Notes under the pieces: generated by a model
Told to the model about the DNA's origin: nothing
The model's input: only the letters and a program-made list of their open reading frames with translations
The model's database searches: none
Assembly (NCBI RefSeq): GCF_900103735.1
Contig: NZ_FMXE01000004.1
Span: 1 to 64,000, forward strand
Direction: 5' to 3'
DNA: 64,000 nt
From: Algoriphagus alkaliphilus
GTDB lineage: Bacteria > Bacteroidota > Bacteroidia > Cytophagales > Cyclobacteriaceae
Position numbers and translations under genes: made by a program
Shown here: positions 18,279 through 26,890 of the stretch, one piece after another
Numbering within the stretch: position 1 is the first letter of the stretch
Layout of the letters: each line of letters starts with the position of its first letter

Positions 18279-18301
18279 CTAAACCCTCAAATGGGTTTTA
18301 G
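18279..18301. terminator. Weak hairpin between convergent genes
   Basis: CTAAACCC and GGGTTTTAG form an imperfect stem around TCAAAT between the RES gene and the convergent DUF1080 gene. There is no proper T-run on the plus strand and a short one (six T after a gap) on the minus strand, so termination is only possible. Confidence 0.4.
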
Positions 18302-18362
18302 TCACAGCCCTAAGAAAAAATAGTATGAGACTATAAACTCCAATAAGCTATCAATCCTATTT

Positions 18363-19034
18363 TTATTTCAAGGATGTCAAAATCAATCCTTTAAATTCCA
18401 CCTCTGCCCCTTCGGCCTGAAGTGCAATTTGACCTTTCTGAGCAGTGGCACCAAATCCGTCATTGACTAGATCTCCGTTAACCCACACGGTAATTCTATC
18501 GCCCTCACATTTGATTTTCATCCGATTCCATTCTCCAAGTGGTTTTTCGGAACCATCCGTCAAATTGATGATCCGCCGCTCCTTGCCTTCTGTTACTCCC
18601 CAGTTTTCCCTCGGGCCCCTTCTTTCCTCCATATCCTCCACTTGGATATTTTCTTGAATACACCAAAAATCTCCTGCGTTGCTGTGCATCATTTGCACCT
18701 CTATGGATTTTGGAAACATCCCGTACAAAGCTCTGGGTGTGGAGGCATGGACTAAAACCCCGCAATTGCCCGGATCTCCAACAAATCGATATTCAAATTC
18801 CAGAATGTAGTCTACATAGCTTTTATCCGAAATCAAATGGCCTCCCGGAGTCCCCAAGCTGACCAATAATCCATCCCTCACAATAAATGGTTTTCTTAAG
18901 CTGCTGTCTTTTTGAAGATCAGGCACATCCATGTACCAACCTGAAAGGCTTTTTCCGTCAAAAAGTGAAACTTGTGAAAAAGAGACGCCTTGAAGGCAGG
19001 TAAGCAGAACGAGTATTGAAAGTAGATTTTTCAT
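18363..19034 (-). CDS. DUF1080 / 3-keto-disaccharide hydrolase-like secreted protein
   Basis: 223 residues with a signal peptide (1-20, ending VSFSQ). The jelly-roll domain begins with SLFDGKSLSGWYMD, and the family pattern continues with LEFEYRFVGDPGNCGVLVHAS, SIEVQMMHSNAGDFW, PLGEWNRMKIKCEGDRITVWVNGDLVND. Members cleave 3-keto glycosides or bind sugars in the periplasm. The length is typical. No obvious operon partner; the small ACP-like gene lies 53 bases upstream on the same strand. Confidence 0.9.
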   Translation of the reverse strand: MKNLLSILVLLTCLQGVSFSQVSLFDGKSLSGWYMDVPDLQKDSSLRKPFIVRDGLLVSLGTPGGHLISDKSYVDYILEFEYRFVGDPGNCGVLVHASTPRALYGMFPKSIEVQMMHSNAGDFWCIQENIQVEDMEERRGPRENWGVTEGKERRIINLTDGSEKPLGEWNRMKIKCEGDRITVWVNGDLVNDGFGATAQKGQIALQAEGAEVEFKGLILTSLK

Positions 19035-19087
19035 TGGGCTATTTGTCCATACAATCTACCCAAAAGTTCTTTGATGCCAAATGGTAA

Positions 19088-19333
19088 TCAGGCAATGTCT
19101 TTATCCTTAAAAGAACGAATCACATCCAGGGGAGAATCAATCTGCTGATTATCTTCATCGTCCAGCAAAACTCCAAGTCTGCATTCCAATTCGAAAAGGA
19201 TTCCCTCAACATAAAATTTGTCCACCGGGATTTCGGAATAAAATCGCATTTGCTTTCTGGATCCGGTGATGGGAATGCCAAACTCCCTGAAAACTGCAAT
19301 CATTATCCTGGATTTTTCTATTTGGTTTTGCAT
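19088..19333 (-). CDS. Acyl-carrier-protein-like small protein lacking the phosphopantetheine serine
   Basis: 81 residues. The spacing of hydrophobic and acidic residues follows acyl carrier proteins: FYSEIPVDKFYVEGILFELECRLGVLLDDEDNQQ aligned with the usual helix II and helix III, ending with the SPLDVIRSF helix IV pattern. The place of the modified serine in the D-S-L motif is taken by D38-K39-F40, so the protein should not carry a 4'-phosphopantetheine arm. It may be a structural relative or a non-acylated adaptor. The resemblance is by eye and is not certain. No fatty-acid or polyketide genes lie nearby. Confidence 0.6.
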   Translation of the reverse strand: MQNQIEKSRIMIAVFREFGIPITGSRKQMRFYSEIPVDKFYVEGILFELECRLGVLLDDEDNQQIDSPLDVIRSFKDKDIA

Positions 19334-19707
19334 AACGACTAAAAAGGTTTGATGTCAGAATTTATTTGGTTACTTACAGTTAAAATTGTCGAACAGGAAA
19401 AATCAAAAAATAAAGTTCAAAAATCAGAAATCATCAGGAGTCTACTCCTTTTCTACACGGTTGAGCCACAAAAGTTAAGTTGCACATAAAAAATCCCCTT
19501 ATCTTTTTTGAATTGACCATTCAAAAGATTTAGGAAATTTACCGTGCAAACCGTTTCAAATCACCCAAAGTCGATCAAGCTGCCTGCTTTTTATAATTGA
19601 AATTCAAAAAAAGCGACTTGCAATCCAATCTTGAATTGCAGTGTATGCAAACTAACTTAACTGTGGCTCCAGAATTAGTAAAATCTGCAAAAATGACAAT
19701 TCAGTTC
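19334..19707. other. Intergenic, nothing clear
   Basis: About 370 AT-rich bases between two minus-strand genes. A 62-codon plus-strand frame near its left end runs into the opposite strand of the next gene and is not supported. No hairpin or promoter of note. Confidence 0.4.
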
Positions 19708-20751
19708 TTATCTACCTTGAACTGCACCGTCGCTACCTCTACATGCGGTCAGTATTTGATCCCGAAAAAGTCTGTCGTTTTTTAATACATCAAAAAACCC
19801 CTTCAGAAAGGTTTTTGTCATCTTCATATCTGTATCCGACATATAGTGCTGTTGGCGTTCGACAGTACTCCAGAATTGAGACTCCTTTGCCAAAAACTCC
19901 TGTCTGATCGCCTGAACAAAGGCCTCATCTCTACAAAATCCCCGGTACAGGCGGTCCGTCACTGACTTGATGTTTAACTGAGGACTAACTTGAGCATATG
20001 GGGGACTAACCAGTCCACACATGTCAAAATCGTAAGCTAAAGGAATGATCGTTTTTTCATCCAACTGAAGTACTTTTTGGTTGTGGAGAAAAAGTGTTGA
20101 AAAATCCGTATTGCCAATCATGAATTGAAAAAAGTCCTGTCTGACAGTTGCAGAATCTTGCATGACTGTAGGGAGAATTTTTCTTCCTACTACAATTTTT
20201 CCACCAAATCGGGCAGCTACCTCATCATCGTCCTGAATCAAAAAGCCCAAAAGAGAAGTCTCTCCTCCTTTCTTATCATCAAGGTTAGTGAAATTGACTT
20301 GAACCAATCGAGTATCAAAATAGTACTGGGTGATGTCTTCCAAAAGCTGATAAGCCAAATACTCCTTCCCAATATAGGAATCAGCACCTTTTCCTTTTTG
20401 GCAGGGAAGGACCAACTTCAAACTTTTATTATTTTCAAAAACAGTCCCGTTGATTTTCTTATTCTTGAATTTGATTCTGATAGGGGGATAAAGGCAATTG
20501 GCAAGACGAAAATTACCACGGGTTCGCATTTCTAAAGGAATGGTGTCCCACTGTCCCGGGCTCGACTCCAGCATAAGAAATGAATCCATGTAGGTGGAGT
20601 CATTGGTATTTTTCCTCAATTCTTTAATCGAGAATGACATCTTGATTGGCAGGGGTTCTTGGCTTGAAAACAGAGGACTGGTTTGAAACCCAAAACTTAT
20701 TGAGACTGCTGAAAAAAGGAGAATAAAGTGAATAAAAAGAGTTTTTTTCAT
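19708..20751 (-). CDS. Secreted CotH-like protein
   Basis: 347 residues from the ATG at 20751 (MKKTLFIHFILLFSAVSISFG), preferred over an upstream in-frame start because it gives the signal peptide. The sequence has IPLEMRTRGNFRLANC, PPIRIKFK, SLKLVLPCQKGKG, EYLAYQLLEDIT, DFFQFMIGNTDFSTLFLHN and IPLAYDFDMCGLV. This order (RGN strand, K, and a late D-x-D) resembles the CotH atypical-kinase fold, where the late DFD would bind metal. The assignment is by motif likeness; the substrate is unknown. It stands alone. Confidence 0.55.
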   Translation of the reverse strand: MKKTLFIHFILLFSAVSISFGFQTSPLFSSQEPLPIKMSFSIKELRKNTNDSTYMDSFLMLESSPGQWDTIPLEMRTRGNFRLANCLYPPIRIKFKNKKINGTVFENNKSLKLVLPCQKGKGADSYIGKEYLAYQLLEDITQYYFDTRLVQVNFTNLDDKKGGETSLLGFLIQDDDEVAARFGGKIVVGRKILPTVMQDSATVRQDFFQFMIGNTDFSTLFLHNQKVLQLDEKTIIPLAYDFDMCGLVSPPYAQVSPQLNIKSVTDRLYRGFCRDEAFVQAIRQEFLAKESQFWSTVERQQHYMSDTDMKMTKTFLKGFFDVLKNDRLFRDQILTACRGSDGAVQGR

Positions 20752-20881
20752 CGTATGGTGTGGAAAATACACTTTTAAATTACGATTTATTTTAATCCAT
20801 AAAATCATTTCGAAAGATTAAAAATGTATTTCGAATTATTTTGTTCAAAAACCTACTCCTACTATCCGTAGGAATTGGCTA

Positions 20882-21277
20882 TTACTTCGATCTCGCTTCC
20901 CAAATCCGAATAAACAGCATATGAGCCATCCGACGGGCGTGTTCTTTGGCATAATCTGCCGTATCACCTTCAAAATACGCATCAATAGTTGAAAACCACA
21001 GTTCCAGCCAATTGCCAAAATGAGCCTGTTCTATACTATGATCTACAGATTTGTCAACTTCACGATGAACTTTGACGGGATTGAATTTCCCAGCTCCCGG
21101 CCCGGTCTGGAGCAAAATCATTTCCCAAAAATCCGAAAGGTGAACCAAATGGATCTCCCAATCCTGGACTACGCTATTGAAAATTGGTCCGAGCGAAGGA
21201 TGAAGCCTGACGCGATCATAAAATCTTCGCACCAGAAAATCAACCTCCATTCGACTTTGGATTGCTGATCTTTTCAT
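20882..21277 (-). CDS. Group III truncated haemoglobin
   Basis: 131 residues from the ATG at 21277; a GTG three codons upstream is also in frame but would overlap the preceding gene. The 2-on-2 globin pattern is present: FYDRVRLHPSLGPIF, WEIHLVHLSDFWEMILL, KVHREVDK and HFGNWLELWFSTIDAYF, where the histidine of the last segment is the likely proximal ligand. Group III members are linked to oxygen or nitric oxide chemistry. The start lies one base after the stop of the phosphodiesterase gene, so the two are co-transcribed. Confidence 0.88.
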   Translation of the reverse strand: MKRSAIQSRMEVDFLVRRFYDRVRLHPSLGPIFNSVVQDWEIHLVHLSDFWEMILLQTGPGAGKFNPVKVHREVDKSVDHSIEQAHFGNWLELWFSTIDAYFEGDTADYAKEHARRMAHMLFIRIWEARSK

Positions 21278-21278
21278 T

Positions 21279-22520
21279 TCAATCACGTAATACTGGAGCT
21301 AATACTTCCTTTTTGCCATCTATTCCAGCCGGAATTTCCAATCCTAAAAGCTGACAAAGAAGTGGGTAAATATGGATATTCTGAAAAGGCTTAATTTGAT
21401 GTCCAACTTTAATTCTTGGCCCCTTAGCATAAAAAATTCCCCACATTTCTTGGTTTTTGGGACTAAAACCATGCTCCCCGTAGACATCTGTTTTCAGCAT
21501 CGCGGACCGATTTTGATAGCGGAGCATTCCTCTGTTGTCAACAAGGTAATAGCCAAACTCCGGTATAATCATCAAGTCTCCGATCCGCTGGGGAAAACGG
21601 GAGATGTCCGTGTAATTTTCATTTTTGGACAGATCATCAACGCTGAAATTTGATCCACGGGACTTGAGTAATTCAATCACTTTTATTTTTTCAGAAGGAT
21701 CCTCCAAATACAGATGAGCCAAGGCACCATTATTCACTATTCGGGCATTTATCCCTTCGGTCAATTGATCCAAATTAATCAGCTTGTCTTTAGGCACATC
21801 CGCCATTCCGTGATCGGATACCAAAATTACAGTAATCGGTAAATCAAAGCTTTTCAGACCTTCAAAAAGCACCCCCAATTCCCGATCAAGTTTATCAAGT
21901 CTTTCCTTTAATTTTTCATCATTAGAAGGTCCGTATGCATGACCAACATCGTCCATGTCTGAAAAATAGAGTGTAATCATACTTGGCCGTTCATTATCCG
22001 GTAACAGCATCCATGAGAAAACCTGTGAAATCCGGGTAAGATTTGGCACATTCCCGTCATAGTCAAAGTATTCACTTGGCCGGATTCCTTTCACAGGTGC
22101 CTCCGAACCCACAAAAAAGTAACTCACTGCTTTGATGCCGTTTTCTTCAGCCAATACCCAAATCGGCGTACCTCCATACCAATATCCATCTTGTACTATG
22201 TTCCGATTTCCCATGTTATAAACCTGATCTTTGAAAGGCTCATAAAAAGAATTGTCCACCAATCCGTGATTTTCGGGAAGCATTCCCGTAGCAATGGTGT
22301 AGTGATTGGGGAAAGTCTTGCTGGGAAAAGAAGGAATCAAGCCTTCTGCTGCTGCTCCCTCAGAAATGAACTTAAGTAGGTTTTCCGGCTGAAATCGCTC
22401 CACGTAGTCGTATCGGAATCCATCCAGTGAAATCATAATTACAATGGGTTCTTTCTGTTGAGCAAAAATATTGAAAAGGACACCCGCATAACCTACGGCA
22501 AAAAGAAGAAATCGGCGCAT
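21279..22520 (-). CDS. Ectonucleotide pyrophosphatase/phosphodiesterase (alkaline phosphatase superfamily)
   Basis: 413 residues from the ATG at 22520 (MRRFLLFAVGYAGVLFNIFAQ, a signal peptide). The NPP family motifs are clear: IMISLDGFRYDY (metal Asp), FPSKTFPNHYTIATG with the nucleophilic Thr, YFSDMDDVGHAYGP (Asp and His), VSDHGMADV and YGEHGFSP. It should hydrolyse nucleotide or lysophospholipid phosphodiesters in the periplasm. It is the first gene of a two-gene unit with the truncated haemoglobin and is divergent from the first OmpA gene. Confidence 0.92.
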   Translation of the reverse strand: MRRFLLFAVGYAGVLFNIFAQQKEPIVIMISLDGFRYDYVERFQPENLLKFISEGAAAEGLIPSFPSKTFPNHYTIATGMLPENHGLVDNSFYEPFKDQVYNMGNRNIVQDGYWYGGTPIWVLAEENGIKAVSYFFVGSEAPVKGIRPSEYFDYDGNVPNLTRISQVFSWMLLPDNERPSMITLYFSDMDDVGHAYGPSNDEKLKERLDKLDRELGVLFEGLKSFDLPITVILVSDHGMADVPKDKLINLDQLTEGINARIVNNGALAHLYLEDPSEKIKVIELLKSRGSNFSVDDLSKNENYTDISRFPQRIGDLMIIPEFGYYLVDNRGMLRYQNRSAMLKTDVYGEHGFSPKNQEMWGIFYAKGPRIKVGHQIKPFQNIHIYPLLCQLLGLEIPAGIDGKKEVLAPVLRD

Positions 22521-22586
22521 GATGCTTTTTTCTTCAAAATTACCCGAATCACCTTTGCAAACCAATCCATTCAAGGAATTGCTTTC

Positions 22587-22634
22587 AAACTGGGGAATGT
22601 TCCCGAAATCGGGGCTTTATTCCCCAGTTTTTAA
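22587..22634. repeat. Nested hairpin in the leader of the first OmpA gene
   Basis: AAACTGGGGAA (22587-22597) pairs perfectly with TTCCCCAGTTT (22620-22630) and encloses a second small hairpin CCCGA/TCGGG (22602-22613); TTTTT follows on the plus strand. It looks like an intrinsic terminator, yet no plus-strand gene precedes it. The stem core TGGGGAA is shared with the terminator at 23465-23510 on the other side of the OmpA gene. Confidence 0.65.
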
Positions 22635-22745
22635 TCTTAAATCAAGCCTCATTCATTCAATTCATGATGGTACAGCAATTGAACTGGAAGCCAATGCCCA
22701 ATCGCTGCAATTACAAACACACAGGGAGGGGTTAAATCACAAACT

Positions 22746-23426
22746 ATGAAAACGAACAATAAAATCTTGGGTCTATTCCTGATCTCCATTCTGGCGGTAG
22801 CTTCTATCGGTTGTAAGACAAGCAATGCACTGAAAGGCGGTGCAATCGGTGGGGCTGCAGGAGGAGTGCTAGGCGGGTTAATTTCCAAAAACAATACGGC
22901 AACGGGTATAATCGTAGGCGCAGCGATCGGCGGGTCAGCCGGGGCCATTATCGGAAGACAGATGGATAAGCAAGCCGAAGAACTGGAGAGAGAATTGGAG
23001 AAAGCTGAAGTGGAACGGGTTGGCGAAGGAATCAAAGTGACCTTCGATTCAGGATTGTTGTTTGATATCAACAAAGCATCGCTTAATCCTTCTTCCAGAG
23101 CCAATTTGGACAGCCTTGCCAAAACATTGAACAAATACCCAGACACCAATATCATTATTGATGGTCATACCGATGATACCGGAACTGAAAAACACAACTT
23201 GAAACTCTCCTTGGAGCGCGCTACTTCTGTGGAAACATACTTGAAAAACAAAGGAGTAAGTGGTACAAGAATTACAACCCATGGATTTGGGGAGGCAATG
23301 CCCAAATCTGACAATACTACCGTAGCCGGAAGAAGTGAAAACCGTAGAGTAGAAATCGGAATTGTTGCAAATGAAAAAATGCAGGAAGAGGCAAAGAAAG
23401 CTGAAGGCGGATCAACTCAGCCATAA
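22746..23426 (+). CDS. OmpA-family lipoprotein with glycine-zipper domain, copy 1
   Basis: 226 residues. Lipoprotein signal with the cysteine in ASIGCKTS (about residue 23). A glycine-zipper segment (GGAIGGAAGGVLGGLIS ... GAAIGGSAGAIIGRQMD, residues 32-78) is membrane-active, followed by an OmpA-like peptidoglycan-binding domain (IIDGHTDDTGT, SLERATSVETYL, ITTHGFGEAMP, GRSENRRVEI). It should tie the outer membrane to the cell wall. It is followed by a terminator and then by a close paralogue. Confidence 0.93.
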   Translation: MKTNNKILGLFLISILAVASIGCKTSNALKGGAIGGAAGGVLGGLISKNNTATGIIVGAAIGGSAGAIIGRQMDKQAEELERELEKAEVERVGEGIKVTFDSGLLFDINKASLNPSSRANLDSLAKTLNKYPDTNIIIDGHTDDTGTEKHNLKLSLERATSVETYLKNKGVSGTRITTHGFGEAMPKSDNTTVAGRSENRRVEIGIVANEKMQEEAKKAEGGSTQP

Positions 23427-23464
23427 GCTGGACTTCAAAAACAAAACTTCTTTTATTTTTAAAG

Positions 23465-23510
23465 TGGGGAATTCTGGTCTAATATGATGCAGGATTCCCC
23501 ATTTTTTTTT
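23465..23510 (+). terminator. Intrinsic terminator after the first OmpA gene
   Basis: TGGGGAAT/ATTCCCCA stem of eight pairs around a 21-base loop, followed by nine T. Confidence 0.85.
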
Positions 23511-23606
23511 GCTTTGGACTAGTAGAATTGATGGGAAAAGGTTGGAATAGGAATTGATCTTTTGACACCAGTAAAACATACCAAAATTTCACAAATCAAA
23601 ACACTC

Positions 23607-24278
23607 ATGAAAACGCGAAATCAATTTTTATTACTGATTCTCATCACCAGCCTTTCCTTGGCCTCTATAGGTTGCAAAACCAGCAATGCTGTCAAAGGTG
23701 GTGCAATCGGAGGTACAGCCGGTGGGGTAATCGGCGGACTGATCTCTAAAAACAATACGGCGACAGGAATAATAGTGGGTGCTGCCATCGGAGGATCTGC
23801 CGGGGCCATTATCGGAAGAGAAATGGACAAACAAGCCGAAGAATTAAGAAGAGACCTCAAAGGCGCCAAAGTCGAACGCGTAGGTGAGGGAATCAAAATC
23901 ACCTTCGATTCAGGAATTCTCTTTGCGGTAGATCAGGCTTCATTGAATTCAAACTCCCGGAACAATCTGGAAAATCTGGCAACGACTTTAAAAAAATATC
24001 CTGACACCAAAGTAGTAATCGAGGGACATACCGACGACACCGGGACAGCCGAATACAACCAAACTTTGTCTCAACGAAGAGCTTTGAACGTAGAACAATT
24101 CCTGAGTAATTCCGGCGTGGCAACTAAACGGTTACGAAGTCGGGGATTCGGGGAAGAAATGCCAGCAGTACCCAATACTTCAGCTGCAGCCAGAGCACAA
24201 AACCGCCGGGTTGAGGTGGCCATTTTCGCGAACAAAAAGATGCAAAGAATGGCAAGAAAAGGAGAATTGGGCAGCTAA
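23607..24278 (+). CDS. OmpA-family lipoprotein with glycine-zipper domain, copy 2
   Basis: 223 residues from the ATG at 23607 (MKTRNQFLLLILITSLSLAS); the frame is open fifteen codons upstream but the internal ATG gives the lipoprotein signal with cysteine in ASIGCKTS. The sequence is nearly the same as copy 1 from the cysteine through the glycine zipper (GLISKNNTATGIIVGAAIGG is identical), and diverges more in the OmpA domain (VIEGHTDDTGT, RLRSRGFGEEMP, ARAQNRRVEV). This is a tandem duplication. The gene's stop codon abuts a duplicated acetyltransferase-gene fragment that supplies a terminator hairpin. Confidence 0.93.
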   Translation: MKTRNQFLLLILITSLSLASIGCKTSNAVKGGAIGGTAGGVIGGLISKNNTATGIIVGAAIGGSAGAIIGREMDKQAEELRRDLKGAKVERVGEGIKITFDSGILFAVDQASLNSNSRNNLENLATTLKKYPDTKVVIEGHTDDTGTAEYNQTLSQRRALNVEQFLSNSGVATKRLRSRGFGEEMPAVPNTSAAARAQNRRVEVAIFANKKMQRMARKGELGS

Positions 24279-24363
24279 AAATCAACACGCATCAACTAAT
24301 CCGATAGAATTTCATCTCCGAAAGGAAAGGGATGGCTTCCGAAAATTCGGAGGCCATTTTTTT
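24278..24363 (-). pseudogene. 3'-terminal fragment of the acetyltransferase gene (duplicated, dead)
   Basis: These 86 bases match 26906-26991 without gaps and with four mismatches by my count. Read on the minus strand they encode NGLRIFGSHPFPFGDEI, the C-terminus of the intact GNAT gene at 26891-27433, but a TAT-to-TAG change puts a stop codon before the final LMRVDF. The similarity starts at the stop codon of the second OmpA gene and ends at a T-run. The same orientation as the intact gene makes the two copies direct repeats flanking the TPR membrane-protein gene. Confidence 0.82.
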
Positions 24364-24365
24364 TT
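24332..24365 (+). terminator. Terminator of the second OmpA gene, built from the duplicated gene fragment
   Basis: ATGGCTTCCGAA pairs with TTCGGAGGCCAT (one wobble) around AA and is followed by nine T on the plus strand. The hairpin is part of the duplicated acetyltransferase coding sequence, where it encodes NGLRIFGSH on the other strand. Confidence 0.75.
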
Positions 24366-24455
24366 GATAAGCCCGATTTTTCCTGCACCTTTAAAAATAT
24401 CAAATGGGAAATTTTCAGGTTTAGGAATTTCCTTTATTTGGCTATTGATAATCTG

Positions 24456-26837
24456 TCAGTTTGATTTAGGAGTACCAAGAAGGCCTTGGTAGTAGTTGGC
24501 TTTCTCCACATTACCGAGCGATCTGTTCAACAAATAGAGGTTTCCAATAACAGATCTACTGCTCCCAAATTCCAACGCTTTTTCAAAAGTTACAGAAGCC
24601 TCTTTCTCTTTCTTTTGTGCGAGTTGGGTCATTCCAATGTTGGAATAACCGCTAAATTTATCTTCAACACCATATTCCATGGCTTTTTTATAATAGTTCT
24701 CCGCCAGTGAGAAGTTTTTGTCTTTTAGAAAAGCTATCGTCCCCAAGTTGGTATAAACTACAGGATCTTGACTTTTCATTTTCTCTACGGCTTTGAGAAA
24801 ATTAATTTTGGCACCAGTGGTATCCCCAGTCTCGAGAAGTGCTTTTCCGAAGGCTGAGAAAAAAGAAGGAAACTTAGACTGGCCGTCTACCTGATCATAT
24901 ACTTGTTCTATTTTAAGGTATTCACCCAAAGCCGTCTTGTAATCTTTCTTTTCAAACGCCGAATTTCCCTTAATCAAAGCACTGACAAATTGAATTTCTT
25001 CAGGAGTGCTAACTTCATCGCTTATAAGATATTGGGAGGCTTTCTCCGTTTGACCAAGTTCGGAATACAAAAAACCCAATACTTTTTTGATTTCCGGATC
25101 TTCAGAATATTGGAGCGACTTTTCTAAAGCAACTACGGCTTTTTCTTTTTGAAACATCCTTGAATAAGTGAGACCTAAATTTTTGTACAGAGGACCAAGA
25201 CTAGCCTTATCCGCCTGAAGTGCCTTGAGATAAAAAATTTCAGCCTCACTATAATTACCCTTATCAAAATTAAATCTACCCAACTGGAATAAGGGATAAA
25301 ATGATCTGGGGTTCTTCTCAATCGCTGTTTCCAGAGTTGAAATAGCTTTTGTGCTATCCCCAAGCAGAATCAATACCTCTGCATAGGCACTCAAGTATTG
25401 AGAGACCGGCATATTTTTACCTAGGATACCCAGCATGATTTCATATTCCTTTTTTGCTTCCAAAAAGTTGTTTCTTGCGGAATCAGGTTGATCTTTTTTC
25501 ATTTCCAAACCCAATTTTCTCAGCTCATCTGCGTAAAAAGCATGCGTTCTCCAGCTTTTTGGAGCACTTTTAACATCGTTTTTAGTTATGGTGAAGTTGT
25601 TTTTCCACACCTTCGTCCGGTCAAAAGTTTTCCAAGAGAATCCAAGCAAAACAGGAATCAATAGCAAAATCGGAAAAAGGTTTGCCCATTTGCCCGGTAA
25701 TCTCTTACACAGCACAAAAAGCAGGTAAACTACCAGAAAAGAAAAGGCCAAAGACGGGACGAACAGAAATCGCTCTCCAAGATTCGAACCTATGATCAAC
25801 GCAGGCACTATATTGGAAAATATCGAAAAAGTGGCCAGGTAGAAAATAATACCAAAACTGAACAAATTTCTTTCCTTGAACCCTTTGACAGCGAAGTAAA
25901 TCACTGCACCAAAAATAAAAATACTGAGCCAAACTTGCATACTTTGGAAATTCTGAACAGTTAACTGACTAAAGGAATAATCCCAAGATAAAGGATGGGG
26001 AAAAATCAACAACTTCAAGTATTGCAGATAGATGTAGAAGTTGGTAGCCAATCTTTCAGATCCGTTGGCCATATACATCACACTGTTGACATAAGAGTCA
26101 TAAGCAGTTGAAGCACTGTCAAGTATTAACCCTCGAATTAACAAGTAAACAAGAGCTACTGCAGCAAAAGGCAAAGTAGATTTCGCTGCTTCCCAAGGCG
26201 TTTTCCCCAGAAAAAAATAGGCAATTAACCCGACTAAGGCTATCAAAGGGATACTCTCTTCTTTTGATAACAGGGAGAAAAAATACAAACTCAGTAGCAC
26301 TATCCAGTGACCTGCCTTCAGGTTTTTATAATTTTGAACCCAAATCAAAATGGCACTAAACGCAAATAATGCTGAAAGTAATGTGTCTCTGCTTTTTGCA
26401 GATGCCACCACTTCCACATGCACAGGATGCACTGCAAATAGAAATAGGGTCAAGCCAGCTACCCACCATGGAAGCGAACGTTTCTGAATGAGAAAAACCA
26501 GAATCCATCCCACGATCATCAAAAGGGAAAAATAAAGAATCAAATTAATTGAGTGGCTGACCATTGGATTAAACTTCCCCACCAGCTCATTTTCCAAAGC
26601 AAAAGTTAGCAGAGTAAAAGGACGATAAATCCCGGAATTAACCGGACTAATCTCTATGAAATTCATGGAACCGTACTTGAAGAGTTCAGTCCACTCTTCC
26701 ATTCCTTTGGTGGTTATTCGATTGGAAATAATAAAAAGACCATCATCTAAGGTGTAGTCAAAGCATATCGACTGAAAGTAAAGACCCGATCCAAAAATCG
26801 CGATGCAAACTATCCAAATCCAATTCTTTTCTTTCAT
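24456..26837 (-). CDS. Multi-pass membrane protein with C-terminal TPRs (TMTC-like glycosyltransferase)
   Basis: 793 residues. Residues 1-400 contain about ten to eleven membrane helices with CFDYTLDDGLFI after the first helix (an acidic pair typical of GT-C enzymes), YRPFTLLTFALE, FAVHPVHVEVVASAKSRDTLL and LLSKEESIPL. This pattern is that of TMTC/DUF1736 proteins, which in eukaryotes transfer mannose to proteins. Residues 420-790 form about eight to ten TPR units. The protein probably transfers sugar from a lipid carrier to a periplasmic acceptor bound by the TPRs; this is inference. The gene follows the acetyltransferase by 53 bases. Confidence 0.82.
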   Translation of the reverse strand: MKEKNWIWIVCIAIFGSGLYFQSICFDYTLDDGLFIISNRITTKGMEEWTELFKYGSMNFIEISPVNSGIYRPFTLLTFALENELVGKFNPMVSHSINLILYFSLLMIVGWILVFLIQKRSLPWWVAGLTLFLFAVHPVHVEVVASAKSRDTLLSALFAFSAILIWVQNYKNLKAGHWIVLLSLYFFSLLSKEESIPLIALVGLIAYFFLGKTPWEAAKSTLPFAAVALVYLLIRGLILDSASTAYDSYVNSVMYMANGSERLATNFYIYLQYLKLLIFPHPLSWDYSFSQLTVQNFQSMQVWLSIFIFGAVIYFAVKGFKERNLFSFGIIFYLATFSIFSNIVPALIIGSNLGERFLFVPSLAFSFLVVYLLFVLCKRLPGKWANLFPILLLIPVLLGFSWKTFDRTKVWKNNFTITKNDVKSAPKSWRTHAFYADELRKLGLEMKKDQPDSARNNFLEAKKEYEIMLGILGKNMPVSQYLSAYAEVLILLGDSTKAISTLETAIEKNPRSFYPLFQLGRFNFDKGNYSEAEIFYLKALQADKASLGPLYKNLGLTYSRMFQKEKAVVALEKSLQYSEDPEIKKVLGFLYSELGQTEKASQYLISDEVSTPEEIQFVSALIKGNSAFEKKDYKTALGEYLKIEQVYDQVDGQSKFPSFFSAFGKALLETGDTTGAKINFLKAVEKMKSQDPVVYTNLGTIAFLKDKNFSLAENYYKKAMEYGVEDKFSGYSNIGMTQLAQKKEKEASVTFEKALEFGSSRSVIGNLYLLNRSLGNVEKANYYQGLLGTPKSN

Positions 26838-26890
26838 TTGAGTGTTGACTAAAAGTATTTAAAGTTAATGTTCCGAATAAAAAAATAAAG

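Noticed and set aside
19597..19785. 62-codon plus-strand frame
   Set aside because: Overlaps the 3' end of the opposite CotH-like gene, no start context and no recognisable sequence.
22649..23155. 168-codon minus-strand frame rich in Pro, Ala and Ser opposite OmpA copy 1
   Set aside because: It is the antisense of the glycine-zipper coding region; glycine codons read backwards give proline and alanine. The same artefact occurs at 23621-23902.
24486..24510. Small ACCAAG/CTTGGT palindrome as a possible terminator
   Set aside because: It lies in the coding sequence of the TPR membrane protein and has no T-run.
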